DNA from: CAJQQK01 sp963696075
Lineage (GTDB): Bacteria; Pseudomonadota; Alphaproteobacteria; Rhizobiales; Hyphomicrobiaceae
DNA: 44,390 bases
Assembly: GCA_963696075.1 (NCBI GenBank)
Contig: CAVOJD010000021.1
Span: 1 to 44,390, forward strand
Direction of reading: 5' to 3'
Shown here one piece after another: positions 42,141 through 44,390 of this stretch (its first letter is position 1; each line of letters opens with the position of its first letter). The notes beneath the pieces are model-generated. The model had not been told where the DNA came from. It worked only from the letters and a program-made list of their open reading frames with translations, and searched no databases. The position numbers and the translations under genes are program-made.

Positions 42141-42587
42141 ATGTACAGCAAGATCCTCGTCGCAACAGATGGCTCGGAGCTGGCAACCCAAGCCGTGAAA
42201 ACCGGCATCCAGCTCGCAAGTGAGCTGAAGGCCGGCCTGACGCTCGTTTCGGTGACAGAACCTCTTCCTCCAATTGATGCGGCGGCTCAAGCTGAGATTG
42301 GCGTGAAGGATCCATTTGGCAAATACGAGCAACTCGCAGAGCAGGGTGCTCTGCAATTGCTTGCTGCGGCTGAGCAGTTGGCAAGCGAGGCCGGGGTTGC
42401 TTGCGAAACGATCCACGTCAAGGACAGCTATCCAGCGATCAGCATCGTGCAGACGGCTGAGAAGAGTGGGGCTGATCTGATCGTCATGGCATCGCACGGT
42501 CGCCGAGGGCTCACAAAGCTGCTTCTCGGGAGTGTCACCAACGAAGTACTCGTTAAGAGCAAGGTTCCAGTCCTGGTCTGCCGGTAG
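42141..42587 (+). CDS. universal stress protein, UspA family
   Basis: The 148-residue protein is a single Usp domain (MYSKILVATDGSELATQAVK). The nucleotide-binding loop ASHGRRGLTKLLLGSVTNEV has Ala in place of the first Gly of the G-x2-G-x9-G-S motif, a common variant. The insertion between strands (PLPPIDAAAQAEIGVKDPFGKY) is longer than in the neighbouring Usp protein, so the two belong to different subgroups rather than being a recent duplication. CAGGAG lies eight bases before the ATG. Confidence 0.92.
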   Translation: MYSKILVATDGSELATQAVKTGIQLASELKAGLTLVSVTEPLPPIDAAAQAEIGVKDPFGKYEQLAEQGALQLLAAAEQLASEAGVACETIHVKDSYPAISIVQTAEKSGADLIVMASHGRRGLTKLLLGSVTNEVLVKSKVPVLVCR

Positions 42588-42904
42588 AGGATGGGACTCT
42601 GAAGAAAGCGCAGTATCGGTCGCAATCAATTGCTGGCCTCGCAGTATCAGGCGTTGGTCGTCACGATCTCTGAGACACCAGGACACTCTGCCCAATGGAA
42701 GTGTCTGAATGGACTGCCCCGTGTTTGTTTGAGGCTCCAACCCTCGTGAGACTAGTGTCAGCGCGATTTGGCCCATTGCGTGCCGTAGGGAGCCGCAGCA
42801 TGGCTCAAGTGAACACCGGCAATCGTCGGATCGATAAGTAGATTTGCCGAAAGCGCTTCTTGGCACAACGCATTCCGAGTTAGCTATTGCTTGCTTGAGT
42901 TCGC
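42588..42904. other. convergent intergenic region, nothing recognised
   Basis: About 317 bases between the stop codons of the second universal stress gene and the HAD/trehalose-phosphatase gene. I see no gene, no clear terminator hairpin and no FNR-type box. Confidence 0.4.
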
Positions 42905-44390
42905 TTAGCAGTTTGCCTCTGCGAGCTGGTCGAGCCAGATAAGGAAACGGTACACACCTTCGGTATCATTGAGGGTGAAGTCGGCAAGGGTTGGCCGATC
43001 ATCACCTCTGACGGCAATCGAAATGCCGTCGGAAGCCAGTGCAGAGAAGGCATCCTCGTCGGTTAGATCGTCGCCCACATAGATTGGCAGCCGGTCATCT
43101 TGTCCAAGGCGAGTCTCGGAAAGAAGCCAGGAAATTGCACGGCCTTTGTCCCAGTTGGCACGCGGCTGGATTTGAAGAACCTTCTTGCCGCGACTCTTGC
43201 GGAGCCTGTCACAGCGATTGACGATGCGATCGACGGCGTCCTCAAGACGCGGGACGCTGGATGGGGCGACCTGCCGGTAGTGGACGGCGATCGCAAATGT
43301 TTTGCGCTCGATCGCAGCGCCCTTGATCCCCTCGATCGCAGCACGCACTTCTTTTTCGGCCTTACTGATCGGTACGATGAAGTCCTCTGCTTCGTCAGGC
43401 CGTTTTGCGAGACCGTCCGGGCCTGCAATGTCGAAGCCGTGGCTGCCAGCATAAATGACATTGTCGACGCCGACACGGTGGCGCACGTCGTCAAGATCGC
43501 GTCCGCTGATGATGGCGAGGGGGCAGTGCTCAGCTAAAGCGCGGATCGTGTCTGCCATGCCGTCGGGCATGACCGCCTTACGGTAGTCGGTGACGATAGG
43601 CGAGAGAGTCCCGTCGTAGTCGAGGAATAACGACAGGCGGCGGCCTGAGATCCTGATCTTTAGCGCCGGTTCACGCTCCCAAACGAGGGGCAGTCGGGGA
43701 AGGGTGCGCAAGCCAGTGCGGTCAGGCAGCATGAGGCGACGAAGATTGCAGGTGACGAGATCTGCGCCATTCGCGCGGAGTGCGGCGTGCTGGTCGTTGG
43801 CGCCGTCGCGCTGGCGGTTGAGGCCGATGACGAGACGAAAGTGCCCGCGGGCGCCAGCGCTGACCCCGGCGACGGCATCCTCGATGACGAGGGTTTCCGC
43901 CGGCGTGACGCCGAGGCGTCTGGCTGTTTCGATCAGCTGGGCTGGGTCTGGTTTGGGCGCTAGGCCGAGTTTGGCTGCCTCTTGCCCGTCGACGATGACA
44001 TCGAAGAGATCGGTCAAGCCAGCGCTTTCGAGCACAGCGTAGGCGTTGCGACTGGACGAGAACACGGCGACCAGGAGACCGGACTTGCGCAGGCAGGCAA
44101 TCAGGTCGGCCGCGTCGTCGAAGACGGGTGGGGTGTTCTGCCTGAGCCAGGCCAGGAAGCGGCTGAGCTTCAGATTGGCGAGGCCGTTGACGCTGTCCGA
44201 CGACGGTGCGTTGGCGTCGCCTTCGGGCAATGTGATGCCGCGCGAACCGAGGAACCGGCGTACGCCGTCGTGGCGGGGAATGCCGTCTACGGTCTCAAGG
44301 TAGTCGCGATGCGTGAAGGGGCGCGCGGCGGGATAGTGTTGGGCGAGGAAGTGGCGAACACCGGCTTTCCAGGCCGCGAAATGCGCCTGG
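42905..44390 (-). CDS. fusion of HAD phosphatase (beta-phosphoglucomutase-like) and trehalose-6-phosphate phosphatase, 5' end beyond window
   Basis: The frame stays open to the right edge, so the N-terminus is missing; 495 residues are visible. The first roughly 245 belong to a HAD-IA enzyme of beta-phosphoglucomutase type: HFAAWKAGVRHFL, YLETVDGIPRHDGVRRFLGSRGI, VAVFSSSRN, KPDPAQLI and LVIEDAVAGVSAG. The first aspartate motif must lie outside the window. The rest is an OtsB-type trehalose-phosphatase: LFLDYDGTLSPI, IISGRDLDDVRHR, YAGSHGFDI, ANWDKGRAISWLL and IYVGDDLTDEDAF. Translation from the TTG at 44230 is unlikely, because HAD homology continues upstream of it. The fusion implies linked handling of trehalose-6-phosphate and glucose or a related sugar phosphate, fitting a stress-protection role. 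Confidence 0.9.
   Translation of the reverse strand, partial: QAHFAAWKAGVRHFLAQHYPAARPFTHRDYLETVDGIPRHDGVRRFLGSRGITLPEGDANAPSSDSVNGLANLKLSRFLAWLRQNTPPVFDDAADLIACLRKSGLLVAVFSSSRNAYAVLESAGLTDLFDVIVDGQEAAKLGLAPKPDPAQLIETARRLGVTPAETLVIEDAVAGVSAGARGHFRLVIGLNRQRDGANDQHAALRANGADLVTCNLRRLMLPDRTGLRTLPRLPLVWEREPALKIRISGRRLSLFLDYDGTLSPIVTDYRKAVMPDGMADTIRALAEHCPLAIISGRDLDDVRHRVGVDNVIYAGSHGFDIAGPDGLAKRPDEAEDFIVPISKAEKEVRAAIEGIKGAAIERKTFAIAVHYRQVAPSSVPRLEDAVDRIVNRCDRLRKSRGKKVLQIQPRANWDKGRAISWLLSETRLGQDDRLPIYVGDDLTDEDAFSALASDGISIAVRGDDRPTLADFTLNDTEGVYRFLIWLDQLAEANC

Overview
The window looks like a chromosomal stretch of a GC-rich alphaproteobacterium, probably Hyphomicrobiales/Rhizobiales-like. The evidence is codon use, a Tat-dependent peptide-type binding protein, an allophanate hydrolase, IS3/IS110/IS91 elements of kinds common in that group, and an FNR/FixK-type box. 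This assignment is inference; no rRNA or other taxonomic marker is present. REGION 1 (about 0.3-8.6 kb): an uptake/catabolism operon on the minus strand with a Tat-exported SBP_bac_5 binding protein, two DppB/DppC-type permeases, a fused double ATPase and an allophanate hydrolase (AtzF-like). A LysR-type regulator is transcribed divergently. The set suggests import and breakdown of a nitrogen-rich amide. REGION 2 (8.8-10.2 kb): a MATE-family efflux pump. REGION 3 (10.9-24.3 kb), the most unusual part: a cluster of mostly exported proteins built around proteases. It holds a small Cys-rich secreted protein, a secreted coiled-coil protein, a TPR protein and a TPR-CHAT protein that look like one gene split by a single-base frameshift, a divergent secreted metacaspase-like protease, a putative lipoprotein related in layout to the first coiled-coil protein, a secreted chymotrypsin-fold zymogen, a secreted protein with a charged linker and a rhodanese-like CX4CW domain, a DUF4760-like membrane protein and a Cys-containing protein with an internal duplication. 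I read it as a candidate extracytoplasmic proteolytic cascade, because the zymogen activation site is Arg-Ile and metacaspases usually cut after Arg or Lys. REGION 4 (24.9-26.1 kb): an IS3-family (IS407-type) element. REGION 5 (26.4-29.7 kb): a 1093-residue RTX-type calcium-binding exoprotein built from two 783-bp-period and three 462-bp-period, nearly identical DNA repeats. REGION 6 (30.5-32.6 kb): a possible SRAP gene remnant and an htpG gene broken by two single-base insertions. REGION 7 (32.7-37.5 kb): mobile DNA, starting with a 45-bp 3' fragment of tRNA-Arg(CCT) that looks like an integration scar, then a structured inverted repeat, an IS110-family element, an IS91-family transposase and its companion tyrosine recombinase. 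REGION 8 (37.7-44.4 kb): a stress or low-oxygen set with a formate/nitrite-type channel, slipin and NfeD protease as an operon behind a perfect TTGAT-N4-ATCAA box, two universal stress proteins, and a HAD/trehalose-phosphatase fusion that runs off the right edge. Three separate apparent +1 insertions (htpG twice, the TPR-CHAT gene once) mean either real gene decay or consensus errors in the assembly, so these genes should be read with care.
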